Source of the DNA: Chryseobacterium luteum
GTDB taxonomy: Bacteria; Bacteroidota; Bacteroidia; Flavobacteriales; Weeksellaceae
DNA length: 64,000 nucleotides
Direction of reading: 5' to 3'
Assembly (NCBI RefSeq): GCF_000737785.1
Contig: NZ_JPRO01000001.1
Span: 558,001-622,000, forward strand
A model generated the notes under the pieces. The model was not told where the DNA came from and did not search any database. It saw nothing but the letters and a program-made list of their open reading frames with translations. Of the stretch, positions 53,402 through 63,117 are shown in pieces. The stretch's first letter is position 1. Every line of letters begins with the position of its first letter. Position numbers and translations under genes: made by a program.

Positions 53402-54313
53402 CTATTCTGAAATTTTTCTATGTTCTGGCCTTGTCAGTTTTCTTTTTCTTAAAACGTAAATAACAATGCCTAAGATTAATACTAGAGGCCATACTGTAAT
53501 AAGTCCCACTGCGATCTTCTGAATCAGGTAAAACCCTTCTACAAAAGCATTTTTAGCATCATATATAAAATTGAACTTGTATTTATTATCAATATTACGG
53601 GTATTGGTCACTGCGATTTCGGCGATACGGAGTTTAGGCTCTTTAATGTAGATGTCTATTGTGCTGTATTTGACATTGTCTGTAGTATCCATATTGGCCA
53701 ACTGCTGTAGATTTCCTTCCACCATATTATCGTTGTCCAGCGTTACTTTGTCTTTATTTGTTTTCAGTTTTTCTATGTTTTCACCTGTTTTTTTTATTCT
53801 TTTGCCTTCCATTTCTGCATACTTGATGCCGGAGGTTACATCTTCCGCATTGATCATTCTGGAATTGAGGAATAGTTTTTTATCATTAATTTTTACAAGC
53901 AGTTCCCCTAATTTTTCCGTAGGTACACGTACCTGCATGGTGTTTTCCGTCTGGTATTTTTTAATCAGCATGGCATCATCGCTGGAAGTATTATAGGTAT
54001 CCTCAGAAATTACATTACTCTGAAGGTTACTGCGGGTAACAAATCCTCCAAGATCCTGAACTGTTTTTTCAATGGAAACCGTTGCTTCATATACATCTTT
54101 CACTTCCATATTCACATCTGCTGTTTTGATGAACTGTTTATCTTTTACAGTCATGGTCGCTACGGATGAAACACTGTCTGATGTGGCTGTAGAATCTGCC
54201 ACAGTATAGTCTGCACGCTCGGTAGACACCGCCGTAGCTTCTCCTTTTTTACATGAATAAATACCTGATAAAAGGATTGCGGATAATGATAATTTAATGT
54301 AAGTTGTTTTCAT
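53402..54313 (-). CDS. DUF4349 lipoprotein
   Basis: Envelope protein of 303 residues with a lipoprotein signal (lipid Cys near 21, SGIYSCKKG), the DUF4349 region from about 60 to 230 (FIKTADVNMEVKDVYEATVSIEKTV.., GGFVTRSNLQ, MQVRVPTEKLGELLVKI), and a C-terminal membrane segment (VGLITVWPLVLILGIVIYVLRKRK). It could be tethered at both ends. Function unknown. Single-gene unit. Confidence 0.87.
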   Translation of the reverse strand: MKTTYIKLSLSAILLSGIYSCKKGEATAVSTERADYTVADSTATSDSVSSVATMTVKDKQFIKTADVNMEVKDVYEATVSIEKTVQDLGGFVTRSNLQSNVISEDTYNTSSDDAMLIKKYQTENTMQVRVPTEKLGELLVKINDKKLFLNSRMINAEDVTSGIKYAEMEGKRIKKTGENIEKLKTNKDKVTLDNDNMVEGNLQQLANMDTTDNVKYSTIDIYIKEPKLRIAEIAVTNTRNIDNKYKFNFIYDAKNAFVEGFYLIQKIAVGLITVWPLVLILGIVIYVLRKRKLTRPEHRKISE

Positions 54314-54520
54314 AGCGTTGATTTTTGTGGGTTTTATTAGGTCAAAGTTCCTTCAGAATCCTTTGTAATATTTGAAAATCCACAGTAAAAAAATTGTAAA
54401 AAATATTTCTGTTTTAAATTCCTGTAAATGAGTAGTTTGTAAAATAAACAGAGGTGAGACAGCTTGTTTTCGGAGCAGTTTTTGCTTAACTTTTACAAAT
54501 CAATCCCACAAAACATTACT

Positions 54521-55879
54521 ATGTCAAATACTTTTTCCAAAATCAGAAACGCTATAGAATTATTCAGATCCATAGATTTTGATCAGCTCAGTACCATTTC
54601 CCAGAAAGTTGATCTGCCGAAGCTGATGCAGAATTTCTCCAAACTGGATGATAAACAGCTGAACGGAATGATGAAAATGCTTGATCCTGATAAGAAAAAA
54701 CGGGAGCTTCCTCCCATTGATGGTGATTTTTACGATATCTACCATACGCTTACCCCTGAGCAGCGGGAAATTCAGCTTAAAGTAAGAGCGTTCATGGAAA
54801 AAGAAGTGAAACCTTTGGTAAACCACTACTGGCTCAGAGACGAATTCCCTTTTGAGCTGATCCCGAAATTCCAGAAACTGGATATCTGTGGTGTAACCTA
54901 TGAAGGATACGGCTGCCCGGGAATGCCATTTCTGATGGAAGGTGTCATTGCTATGGAAATGGCAAGAATTGATGCCTCTATCGCTACATTCTTCGGAGTT
55001 CAGTCAGGACTGGCTATGGGATCTATCTATATCTGCGGATCAGAAGAGCAGAAACAGAAATGGCTTCCCCAGATGCAGAAATTTGAAAAAATAGGGGCTT
55101 TCGGTCTTACGGAACCTGAAATAGGGTCGGGAGCAGCCGGTGGTCTTACAGTAACATGCACACAAACTCCGGAAGGCTGGGTTCTTAATGGCCAGAAAAA
55201 GTGGATCGGAAATGCAACGTTTGCTGATCTGATCATTATCTGGGCAAGAGATCTGGATAGCGGAGAAGTAAAAGGTTTTATTGTAGAAAAAGATAATCCG
55301 GGCTATTCCGTTGAAAAAATCAAAGGGAAAATGGCGCTGAGAATTGTTCAAAACGGATTGATTACTTTAAAGGACTGTCTCGTGACAGAAGAAAACCGAC
55401 TGCAGCATGCCAATTCATTCAAAGATACCGGAAAAGTTCTGCGTATGACGAGAGCTGGAGTGGCATGGATGGCTACAGGCTGTGCGAGAGGGGCCTACGA
55501 AAGTGCTTTGCAGTATACAAGAACCAGGGAACAGTTCGGGAAACCTATTGCTTCATTCCAGATGATTCAGGGACATCTGGTGGAAATGCTTTCCAATCTT
55601 ACAGCGATGCAGACGATGGTATTCCGCCTGTCCGAGATGCAGGACGAAGGGATTTTAAAAGACGAGCATGCTTCATTAGCCAAAGTTTTCTGTACCATGA
55701 GGACCAGGGATATTGTTTCCAGGGCGAGAGAAGTGATGGGAGGAAACGGTATTCTCCTTGAATATGATGTCGCAAGATTTGTGGCAGATGCTGAAGCTAT
55801 TTATTCCTACGAAGGAACGAAAGAGATCAATTCATTGATTGTAGGACGATCAATTACGGGATTCAGTGCATTTGTATAA
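54521..55879 (+). CDS. Acyl-CoA dehydrogenase family protein, glutaryl-CoA dehydrogenase-like
   Basis: FAD enzyme of 452 residues from ATG 54521 (MSNTFSKIRNAIELF); a longer frame upstream lacks conserved sequence. The acyl-CoA dehydrogenase blocks are present: GAFGLTEPEIGSGAAG, a GQKKWIGNATF strand, TREQFGKPIASFQMIQ and REVMGGNGI. The C-terminal YEGTKEINSLIVGRSITG, with catalytic Glu431, closely resembles glutaryl-CoA dehydrogenase, which makes crotonyl-CoA in lysine and tryptophan breakdown. The N-terminal 60 residues are extra. Substrate is inferred. Confidence 0.88.
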   Translation: MSNTFSKIRNAIELFRSIDFDQLSTISQKVDLPKLMQNFSKLDDKQLNGMMKMLDPDKKKRELPPIDGDFYDIYHTLTPEQREIQLKVRAFMEKEVKPLVNHYWLRDEFPFELIPKFQKLDICGVTYEGYGCPGMPFLMEGVIAMEMARIDASIATFFGVQSGLAMGSIYICGSEEQKQKWLPQMQKFEKIGAFGLTEPEIGSGAAGGLTVTCTQTPEGWVLNGQKKWIGNATFADLIIIWARDLDSGEVKGFIVEKDNPGYSVEKIKGKMALRIVQNGLITLKDCLVTEENRLQHANSFKDTGKVLRMTRAGVAWMATGCARGAYESALQYTRTREQFGKPIASFQMIQGHLVEMLSNLTAMQTMVFRLSEMQDEGILKDEHASLAKVFCTMRTRDIVSRAREVMGGNGILLEYDVARFVADAEAIYSYEGTKEINSLIVGRSITGFSAFV

Positions 55880-55890
55880 ATTTCTCAATG

Positions 55891-55965
55891 TGAATGGTGA
55901 ATAGCCATTAGTGAGTATTGCAGGATATAAATTGACAGCAAAGCTAATTGACTATTCACCATTCA
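55891..55965. repeat. 14-bp inverted repeat between convergent genes
   Basis: TGAATGGTGAATAG (55891-55904) and CTATTCACCATTCA (55952-55965) are perfect inverted copies with a 47-base centre. The element fills the gap between the acyl-CoA dehydrogenase and DoxX genes. It may form a long hairpin terminator for both or be a short interspersed repeat. Confidence 0.8.
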
Positions 55966-55976
55966 TTAATAACTTC

Positions 55977-56354
55977 CTAGCTAATCAAAGCCTTATATTT
56001 CTCCTTGTTATCAATAATCATCCAAAGATTAATCAGGAACAGAACTCCTGCGACGGACATTCCCATGATGGATTTGTCCATTGTGAAAACGTGAGTCACG
56101 ATTCCTACCATTACGGGTAAAATAACAACGGCTCCTAATGCTCTTGTTTTTGGGAAAATAAATAATAACCCGCCAACAACTTCTACAATTCCCACCAGAG
56201 GCATCAGCCAGTGAATTTCTCCAAATGCTGTAAAAAGTTTCATTTGCTCAGGCGTTGTCTTTTCCATTGGCATATAATTGAAGAATTTGTTTAATCCGGC
56301 ATTGATAAACATAAGCCCGAAAAGAAGGGCAAAAATAAATTTTACGATTTTCAT
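55977..56354 (-). CDS. DoxX family membrane protein
   Basis: Membrane protein of 125 residues with four hydrophobic segments, in the DoxX/DoxD-like pattern (LMFINAGLNKFFNYMP, MPLVGIVEVVGGLLFIFPKTRALGA). Related proteins are linked to redox control or quinone-dependent processes, but the role of this copy is unknown. Single gene, convergent with the acyl-CoA dehydrogenase gene. Confidence 0.88.
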   Translation of the reverse strand: MKIVKFIFALLFGLMFINAGLNKFFNYMPMEKTTPEQMKLFTAFGEIHWLMPLVGIVEVVGGLLFIFPKTRALGAVVILPVMVGIVTHVFTMDKSIMGMSVAGVLFLINLWMIIDNKEKYKALIS

Positions 56355-56473
56355 GATTGACGATTTTACATCAAATTTAAAACAAAAATGGCATTCGTGA
56401 ATCTATTTTTATTAAAATTTGTTAATGTTGTAAATTTATCCCTGTGTTTGGAATAATTTCTGATTTCATTTAA

Positions 56474-56481
56474 TATATTTG
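56474..56481 (+). promoter_or_regulatory. -7 box of the second GG-leader peptide gene
   Basis: TATATTTG fits TAnnTTTG, 30 bases before ATG 56512. It overlaps an in-frame TTG at 56479, which argues against a start there. Confidence 0.5.
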
Positions 56482-56511
56482 TTCTGCAAATCAAAACTAA
56501 ACAATCGTATT

Positions 56512-56757
56512 ATGTTGAAAAATCTTCAAAAATTAGATCGCGAAAATTTAAAGAAAATTAATGGAGGTGGAAAGCCGCCTATCTGTGATATAGGACCGGA
56601 AGGCTGTCCATGCAAAATTCCACCCGGAGATCCTTGTTTAGGCGGAGGTGGAGGAGGAACCCCTCCCGGAAATCTGGGATATTGTCCTGACAGCCAGTCG
56701 TACATTCCATGTGACCAATCCTGTCCGAACGGAATGAGCCCATACTGCGCATTATAA
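56512..56757 (+). CDS. Double-glycine-leader Gly/Pro/Cys-rich peptide
   Basis: Precursor of 81 residues. The leader MLKNLQKLDRENLKKINGG is of the same kind as that at 7677-7883. The core is rich in Gly, Pro and Cys (PPICDIGPEGCPCKIPPG, a run of six Gly, then PCDQSCPNG near the end), with seven or more Cys in total. It is likely matured by a Gly-Gly-cutting ABC exporter encoded elsewhere. Bacteriocin, signal or structural roles are all possible. The ATG at 56512 is chosen from the leader pattern and the promoter position. Confidence 0.75.
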   Translation: MLKNLQKLDRENLKKINGGGKPPICDIGPEGCPCKIPPGDPCLGGGGGGTPPGNLGYCPDSQSYIPCDQSCPNGMSPYCAL

Positions 56758-56768
56758 AATTAAAGTAT

Positions 56769-56801
56769 AAGACTGTCTCCATCGAGGCAGTCTTTTTTTT
56801 A
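56769..56801. terminator. Terminator after the GG-leader peptide gene
   Basis: AAGACTGTCTC (56769-56779) pairs with GAGGCAGTCTT (56784-56794), one wobble, followed by eight T residues on the plus strand. It lies between convergent genes and may serve both. Confidence 0.8.
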
Positions 56802-56814
56802 TGAGTAATGGCAA

Positions 56815-57927
56815 TTAGTCCATTTCCTTAAGGGTGATATTCTTAGAGATTTTGTAGCTCTTTTTCTTTTTATTGGGCTTTTCCTCCTCACCGAGCAGTT
56901 TGCTCCAGGGTTTTAAGCCTTCCACTCTTTCAAAGATAATTTTAATGATAGCAATAGCCGGAATACACAGGAACATTCCTGCAATTCCCCAGAGATGCTC
57001 CCCCAAAATAATTCCGATAAAAGAAAATAAAGCGTTGATCTTTACCTTTGAGCCTACAACGAATGGCAGTACAATATTTCCGTCAATGATATGTACAACA
57101 ATATATCCGATAGCTACATAGACACAGGTGGAAGGTGTGCCGGTAGCAAATGCAATGAAACATGATATTAAAAGAGAAATGCAGATTCCAAGATAAGGAA
57201 TAACATTAAGTAAACCTGTCAAAACAGCCAGAAGTATTGCATATTTTACCCCTAAAATGGTAAGAAGAACCGAGCAGAGAATTGAAACGATTAAAACCTG
57301 CAGACAGAGCCCGAAGATATATTTCTTCGTCATTACCCTGATCTCGGTAACCACTTCCTGTACGCTTGCTTTATGTTTTTCGTTAAAAACGGTCACAATA
57401 AAATTATTGAGAATTCTTCTGTAATTTAAAATAAAGATGAAAAACAAAGTGAAAAATACAATAAAGCCGAAACCGCTTGAAAATATTCCGAAAGTAAAAC
57501 CAAGAATCACTCCGGAAGAAGACAGCAGTTTATTTAATCCCTGATTAATATAATCAAGCTGCTCATCTATTTTTACATTGAATGTTTTTGAGATCCAGTG
57601 CTGCAGATTCCCGAAAACACTGGTCATCTGATCCCTGAGGTGCGGAAGATCCTTACTGAAATCAGAGAGCTGTGATCCGAAAAAATAAATGAGTCCGCAT
57701 AAAATAGCCAGCATAATGAAAACTGAAGTCATTGTTGATATAGATCTCGGAAACCTTAATCTTCTCTCCATGAAAGTGGCAGCAGGAAGAAAGAGCATAG
57801 CCATTAAAAAAGCCAGGAAGAAAGGTGCTAAAATGCTCTGTCCGAGTGCCAGCAGGTAACCCAGACCAATGATGGAAATGACTACAAGTGTGAGTTTAAC
57901 AAGAAAAGGGAGTCTAAGAAAATTCAT
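56815..57927 (-). CDS. AI-2E family transporter
   Basis: Inner-membrane protein of 370 residues with about eight hydrophobic segments and the family landmarks LAPFFLAFLMAMLFLPA, GLLNVIPYLGICIS, HIIDGNIVLPFVVGSKV and LGEHLWGIAGMFLCIPA. The C-terminus is Lys-rich. Members export small molecules or ions; the name comes from a proposed autoinducer-2 role that may not apply here. Substrate unknown. Confidence 0.92.
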   Translation of the reverse strand: MNFLRLPFLVKLTLVVISIIGLGYLLALGQSILAPFFLAFLMAMLFLPAATFMERRLRFPRSISTMTSVFIMLAILCGLIYFFGSQLSDFSKDLPHLRDQMTSVFGNLQHWISKTFNVKIDEQLDYINQGLNKLLSSSGVILGFTFGIFSSGFGFIVFFTLFFIFILNYRRILNNFIVTVFNEKHKASVQEVVTEIRVMTKKYIFGLCLQVLIVSILCSVLLTILGVKYAILLAVLTGLLNVIPYLGICISLLISCFIAFATGTPSTCVYVAIGYIVVHIIDGNIVLPFVVGSKVKINALFSFIGIILGEHLWGIAGMFLCIPAIAIIKIIFERVEGLKPWSKLLGEEEKPNKKKKSYKISKNITLKEMD

Positions 57928-58115
57928 AATTTTTCAATCAGTTGCATAAAAATAAGAAAACCCGCCTAATTAAAGATGTGTTTTGGTTTAATTAACATAA
58001 TTCTTTTGATGAAGAAGGCAGATGAACAGGGAAGTGTGGTATGTTATTAGCGGAAATGTAAAAAAATCATATGTTTTTTCTTATTTCCTTAATACTTTAA
58101 AATTCGGTGAATAAA

Positions 58116-58146
58116 AAACGCATCCCAGATAACCTGAGACGCGTTT
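58116..58146 (-). terminator. Terminator of lon
   Basis: AAACGCATCCCAG (58116-58128) pairs with CTGAGACGCGTTT (58134-58146) at 11 of 13 positions; on the minus strand T residues follow. It lies 27 bases after the lon stop. Confidence 0.75.
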
Positions 58147-58173
58147 CCTTATTGAGAGTTGATATGTTTTTAA

Positions 58174-60579
58174 TTATTTCTCGATCGCAAAATCAATTAC
58201 CTCTTCCATTCTGTTCACATAATGTACCGTCAGGTTTTTCAGATAATCTTTTTTGATTTCCTCCACATCCTTTCTGTTGGCATCACAGAGAATAACTTCT
58301 TTTATTCCTGCTCTTGTTGCGGCCAGAAGCTTTTCTTTGATTCCGCCTACAGGAAGCACTTTTCCTCTTAACGTTATTTCTCCCGTCATGGCAAGGTGAG
58401 GTTTTACTTTCCTGTTTTTGAATGAAGAAACCATTGAAGTCAGCATTGCAATACCGGCAGATGGTCCATCCTTTGGTGTTGCCCCTTCAGGAACGTGGAC
58501 GTGGATGTTTTTCTTGTCCAGATCTTCCTGCGGTATTCCGAGTTCATCATGTCTGGCCTTGATATATTCCAGGGCGATAGTTGCAGATTCCTTCATCACG
58601 GTACCTAAGTTCCCGGTCATGGTAAGGCTTCCCTTTCCGTTGCTTAAAATACTTTCAATGTATAAAATGTCTCCGCCTACACTTGTCCACGCAAGGCCTG
58701 TCACCACACCGGGTACTCCCGTGATCTCAGATAAGCTTTTCGGTCTTGGAACGCCCAGGATCTCGTCTATTTTTTCAATGGTGATTTTCGGATCATATTC
58801 TTTCATCAAGGCAGTCTGAAGAGCAACCCATCTTGCAATGGAGGCAATTCTTTTTTCCAGGCTTCTTACACCGCTTTCCGAGGTATGTGCCTCAATGATA
58901 TGTTTAAGTTCAGCATTCCCTAGTTTGAATGATTTAGCATCCAGACCGTTTTCATCCTGTTGTTTTTTGATCAGATGTCTTTTTGCGATCTCGGTCTTTT
59001 CCTCCATCGTATATCCTGCGATCTGAATAATCTCCGTTCTGTCTAAAAGCGGTGTCTGTATCGTAGAAAGTGAATTTGCTGTGGCAATAAACATCACTTT
59101 AGACAAATCGTAACCCATTTCCAGGAAATTATCATAGAAAGATTTATTCTGTTCAGGATCAAGAACTTCCAGAAGAGCCGAGCTTGGGTCGCCATGAAGG
59201 CCTTGTGCAATCTTGTCAATTTCATCAAGTACGATCACCGGATTGGAAGTGCCCGATTTTTTGATAGACTGCAGGATTCTTCCCGCCATTGCTCCAATAT
59301 ATGTTTTTCTGTGTCCTCGGATTTCGCTTTCATCATGAAGACCGCCCAGAGATAACCTTACATACTTTCTTCCCAAAGCATCAGCCACCGATTTTCCTAA
59401 AGAGGTTTTCCCGACTCCCGGAGGCCCTACAAGCAATAAAATAGGGGATTTCATGTTATTTTTTAATTTCAAAACAGCCATGTGCTCCAAAATCCTTTTC
59501 TTAATATCTTCAAGTCCGAAATGGGCCTTATCTAAGATCTTCTCAGCCTTAGCAATATCAAAAACATCCTTTGTGTAGGTTTCCCAAGGAAGATCTGTAA
59601 AGAAATCAAGATAATTTCTCTGTACATTATAATCCGGAGCATTAGGATTCTGACGCTGCAACCTGTTGATCTCTTTCTGGAAATGCTCTTCCACTTCCTG
59701 GTTCCATTTTTTGCTGCTTGCCTTATGGATGAGGTCTTCCACATCACTTTCCGGGCCGCCTCCCAGTTCGTCCTGAATGGTTCTGATCTGCTGGTTCAGA
59801 AAATATTCTCTCTGCTGCTTGTCAAGATCCTTTGACGTTTTCTGATGGATCTGGTTCCTTAATTCCAGCTTTCTGAAATCCTCATGCATCATCTCATAGC
59901 ATTTGTTTGCCCTCTCCATAAGGCTTTTCTCTTCAAGCAGTTTTTGCTTTTCGATAGAAGGAAAACTTGCGTTTGTACAGATGAAATTAAGCAGATCATC
60001 ATTGTTATTGATGTTCTTAATTGCAAAATTGGCTGCATTCGGGATATTAGGATCCAGCTCAATGATCTTTAAGGCCAGGTCTTTGATGTTTTCAAGTAAA
60101 GCCTCATATTCTTCCTTATTTTTCGGCCTTGAATCTTTTAATTTGGTGATTTCGGCCTTGAAATAAGGCTGGCTTTCTACAATCTTTTTTATTTTGAATC
60201 TGTGGAAGCCTTTGGTAATAGCCGTTATATTTCCCTCGGGAAGTTTGATGATCTTAATGATCTTGGCAAGAGTACCTGTCTGGTACATGTCTTTCTCACC
60301 AGGCTGTTCCAGATCTGAATTTTTCTGGCTTACGATTCCAATGAGCTCACCATTTATCTGTGCCTCTTCAAGAAGCTGTATCGATGTTTTTCTTCCTGCA
60401 GTAATAGGAATTACAACATTCGGAAACATAACCATATTTCTTACGGGAAGTATAGGGAATATTTTCTGTTCGGAATCTTTATCTGTCTCCGAAAAGTCTG
60501 AAAGATTGATCTCTTCAGCTACAATGTCAAATCCATCGCTGATCATTTCCTCTAAACTAATATCTTCAAATTCTGTCAT
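58174..60579 (-). CDS. lon: ATP-dependent protease Lon
   Basis: Cytoplasmic AAA+ serine protease of 801 residues degrading misfolded and regulatory proteins. N-terminal substrate domain ([18 protein letters not shown]), a coiled middle, AAA+ module with Walker A GPPGVGKT and Walker [10 protein letters not shown], and a protease domain with the Ser-Lys pair Ser707 ([10 protein letters not shown]) and Lys750 ([10 protein letters not shown]), 43 apart as in E. coli Lon. A 15-bp palindrome lies 10 bases before the start and may regulate it. Confidence 0.97.
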   Translation of the reverse strand: MTEFEDISLEEMISDGFDIVAEEINLSDFSETDKDSEQKIFPILPVRNMVMFPNVVIPITAGRKTSIQLLEEAQINGELIGIVSQKNSDLEQPGEKDMYQTGTLAKIIKIIKLPEGNITAITKGFHRFKIKKIVESQPYFKAEITKLKDSRPKNKEEYEALLENIKDLALKIIELDPNIPNAANFAIKNINNNDDLLNFICTNASFPSIEKQKLLEEKSLMERANKCYEMMHEDFRKLELRNQIHQKTSKDLDKQQREYFLNQQIRTIQDELGGGPESDVEDLIHKASSKKWNQEVEEHFQKEINRLQRQNPNAPDYNVQRNYLDFFTDLPWETYTKDVFDIAKAEKILDKAHFGLEDIKKRILEHMAVLKLKNNMKSPILLLVGPPGVGKTSLGKSVADALGRKYVRLSLGGLHDESEIRGHRKTYIGAMAGRILQSIKKSGTSNPVIVLDEIDKIAQGLHGDPSSALLEVLDPEQNKSFYDNFLEMGYDLSKVMFIATANSLSTIQTPLLDRTEIIQIAGYTMEEKTEIAKRHLIKKQQDENGLDAKSFKLGNAELKHIIEAHTSESGVRSLEKRIASIARWVALQTALMKEYDPKITIEKIDEILGVPRPKSLSEITGVPGVVTGLAWTSVGGDILYIESILSNGKGSLTMTGNLGTVMKESATIALEYIKARHDELGIPQEDLDKKNIHVHVPEGATPKDGPSAGIAMLTSMVSSFKNRKVKPHLAMTGEITLRGKVLPVGGIKEKLLAATRAGIKEVILCDANRKDVEEIKKDYLKNLTVHYVNRMEEVIDFAIEK

Positions 60580-60589
60580 AATTAATCAA

Positions 60590-60604
60590 ATGACAAATTG
60601 TCAT
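60590..60604. promoter_or_regulatory. Operator-like palindrome before lon
   Basis: ATGACAAATTGTCAT is a perfect inverted repeat (7-base arms, 1-base centre) ending 10 bases upstream of the lon ATG on the minus strand. The position suits a repressor site or a site acting in the 5' leader. Confidence 0.5.
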
Positions 60605-60674
60605 CTTCGTTTTAAATCGTTAAAATGATATTTTACAATATGCGCTGAAAACGTGCAGCGTATTATAGTTCTCT

Positions 60675-60706
60675 AAATGGCACAATACCTGTGCCATTTG
60701 TTTTTT
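60675..60706 (+). terminator. Terminator-like hairpin in the lon-ppiD divergent gap
   Basis: AAATGGCACA (60675-60684) pairs perfectly with TGTGCCATTT (60690-60699) around ATACC, followed by GTTTTTT. It is oriented to end plus-strand transcription, but no plus-strand gene lies upstream of it, so it may end a small RNA or sit in the leader of the next gene. Confidence 0.65.
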
Positions 60707-60839
60707 GCTGAAAAATATGGTCAAAATTTCCTTTTTTTAATAATCTTTCACTTTAAAAATTAAATTAAGGGACTTCTGCTTCTCTAATTTCTTAAAAATG
60801 TGTATTTTCGCAAACTGATAAAAAACTATAATATATAAA

Positions 60840-62990
60840 ATGGCAATTTTAGGACAGATTAGGAGTAAGCCTTGGCTTTTGATGGGAGTGATCGCATTGG
60901 CGCTTTTAGCGTTTTTGGTAAACCCCGACAGCATCGACAAGGTTTTTGGGAAAAATCCTGATGTTTTAGGAAAAGTAAACGGTGAGAAAATCACCCGCGA
61001 AGAGTTCAATGATCAGCTTTTCGTACTGCAGCAGCAGGCTGAACAACAGGGCCGCCCAAAAGCGGGACTTGAAGAGCAGGCTTGGCAGTTACTTGTACAA
61101 TCTAAACTTATCAAGCAGCAGTTTGAGAAATTGGGATTTGAAATGACTGATGACTATTTCTGGAACCAGATCCAGTATGATCAGATGTTTGCCCAACAAC
61201 AGCAGTTCTTTGATGAGAAAGGTAATTTTAAAACTCAAGAGCTTAAAAAAGAAATTGAAACATTAAAGAACACCAATCCGGAAGGGTACAACCAATGGCT
61301 GAAAACCAGAAAAACAGTTGAATACAGACTGATGGCCAGACAGGTGTTTAGTAATATTTCAGCAGGGATCACTACTGGTAAGAAAGAAGCTGAAGAGCTT
61401 ATGAAGCAGAGAGACCAGCTGGCTGACATCGATTTTGTAAAGATCGATTACGCGGCATACCTTCAGAAAACAAAGATCAATGTGACTACAGCGGATCTTG
61501 CTAATTACATTAAGGAACATCCTGTAATGTTTAAAGCTGAACCAAGCAGAAATATAGGTATTGTATATTTTCCTTCTAAACCTAGCCCGGCAGATGATGC
61601 AGCGGCTCAGAAGGAGATTACTAAGCTTTTCTCAGGAGGTACGGATGCAAGCGGAGGAACAGAGAACTTCCAGAATACGAAGAACGATTCTATGTTCGTA
61701 ATGGCTAATTCTGATGTACCGTTCAACAATCAATATGTACCGGCAAATCAGGTGCCGCAAGGTTTACAGGGTAAATTGGAAACAGCGGCAGTGGGTCAGG
61801 TATTCGGTCCTTATAAAGAACAGAATTTCTATGTTGTTTCTAAGCTGATTGATAAAAAAGCTTCGGATTCCACACTTTCCAAGCATATCTTAATTGCATA
61901 TAAAGGCGCTGAAAGATCTACTGCTACAAGAACAAAAGAAGCAGCTAAGAAAATAGCAGACAGTTTAATGGCTGAAATAAAAGGAAATCCTGCAAAATTT
62001 GCAGAAGGTCTGAAATTATCCGACGAACCTGGTGCTGTTGAAAGAAACGGTAGTGTGGGCTGGACAACTCCTCAGAGTCAGTTTGCTCCGGGATATTTAA
62101 ATTTCCTGGCAAACAATGCCAAAGGTTCCACAGGTTTAGCTGAAACACAATTTGGATATCATATCATCAATGTAGAAGATAAAAAAGCTGGAACTATGGG
62201 ATACAAAGTGGCCCATTTAGCAAAAGAAATTAAGCCTTCGGATGCTACAGAAGCAGAATCCGATAAAAAAGCAAGAAGATTTATCCAGCAGATTCAGGGG
62301 AAATCTTTCAACGATTTCGTGAATATTGCCAAGAAAGGGAACTATCAGTTCTCCAATCCTAAACAGGCTAAAAGATTTGACGGACAGCTTCAGGGACTTG
62401 GTACGGATAAAGACGGAGAAATCTTAGCTTGGGCGTTCGATAAGAAAAGAGAAAAAGGAGATACAGAATTCTTTACTGTAGAAGGTACGGGAGATAAAAT
62501 CGTAGCTTACCTTAACGGAAAACAGGAAGCAGGTCTTGCAGATCCTGAATCTGTAAGAGACCAGATTGAAGTGATTGTTAAAAATAAACTGGCGGCCAAA
62601 CAGATCTCTGATAAGATTGCTGCTGCAAAAGCTTCAGGATTGGATCAGATTGCTAAAATGTTTGCTTCTACCAAACAGTCAGCTCAGGTCAATATGCTTA
62701 GTCCTTCAGTAGCCGGTTCTATGGAACCTAAAGTTGCGGGTGCTGCTTTCGGTATTGCGAAAGGTAAACTTTCTAACCCTGTAGAAGGTGGAACGGGAGT
62801 TTATGTACTGATCAAAAAATCAGAAACCGTAAACAAGCAGCCGGGTGACCTTAAGCAGTTTACAGAATCCATTACCCAGAGAAATGGAGGGATGTTCGGG
62901 CAGGCCTGGATGAAGAGTCTTCAGGACAATGCAGATATCGAGGATTACAGAATCGAGATCTGGAATAAGCTGGGAAATCAGCAACAGTAA
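60840..62990 (+). CDS. PpiD-like membrane-anchored peptidyl-prolyl isomerase/foldase
   Basis: Envelope foldase of 716 residues: an uncleaved N-terminal membrane anchor (WLLMGVIALALLAFLV, residues 11-27), a SurA-N-like chaperone region (VNGEKITREEFNDQLFVLQQQ), and parvulin-type domains (about 345-450 with LSKHILIAYKG and LAETQFGYHIINVEDKK, perhaps a second degenerate one). It should help fold exported proteins in the periplasm. It is divergent from lon with 260 bases between and precedes an MlaD-like gene. Confidence 0.9.
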   Translation: MAILGQIRSKPWLLMGVIALALLAFLVNPDSIDKVFGKNPDVLGKVNGEKITREEFNDQLFVLQQQAEQQGRPKAGLEEQAWQLLVQSKLIKQQFEKLGFEMTDDYFWNQIQYDQMFAQQQQFFDEKGNFKTQELKKEIETLKNTNPEGYNQWLKTRKTVEYRLMARQVFSNISAGITTGKKEAEELMKQRDQLADIDFVKIDYAAYLQKTKINVTTADLANYIKEHPVMFKAEPSRNIGIVYFPSKPSPADDAAAQKEITKLFSGGTDASGGTENFQNTKNDSMFVMANSDVPFNNQYVPANQVPQGLQGKLETAAVGQVFGPYKEQNFYVVSKLIDKKASDSTLSKHILIAYKGAERSTATRTKEAAKKIADSLMAEIKGNPAKFAEGLKLSDEPGAVERNGSVGWTTPQSQFAPGYLNFLANNAKGSTGLAETQFGYHIINVEDKKAGTMGYKVAHLAKEIKPSDATEAESDKKARRFIQQIQGKSFNDFVNIAKKGNYQFSNPKQAKRFDGQLQGLGTDKDGEILAWAFDKKREKGDTEFFTVEGTGDKIVAYLNGKQEAGLADPESVRDQIEVIVKNKLAAKQISDKIAAAKASGLDQIAKMFASTKQSAQVNMLSPSVAGSMEPKVAGAAFGIAKGKLSNPVEGGTGVYVLIKKSETVNKQPGDLKQFTESITQRNGGMFGQAWMKSLQDNADIEDYRIEIWNKLGNQQQ

Positions 62991-63011
62991 GAAATTAATT
63001 TTTACAGATAT

Positions 63012-63041
63012 AAAAGCGGCAGTATTTTCTGCCGCTTTTTT
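63012..63041 (+). terminator. Terminator of the PpiD-like gene
   Basis: AAAAGCGGCAG (63012-63022) pairs perfectly with CTGCCGCTTTT (63029-63039), followed by TT. Confidence 0.85.
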
Positions 63042-63087
63042 GTATTTAACGCAGAACAATAAAGAAAAAGATTAATTTAAAATGTGC

Positions 63088-63095
63088 TATATTTG
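63088..63095 (+). promoter_or_regulatory. -7 box of the MlaD-like gene
   Basis: TATATTTG fits TAnnTTTG, 22 bases before the GTG start at 63118. Confidence 0.5.
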
Positions 63096-63117
63096 CTTAT
63101 TAGAAAAAATTTAGCAA

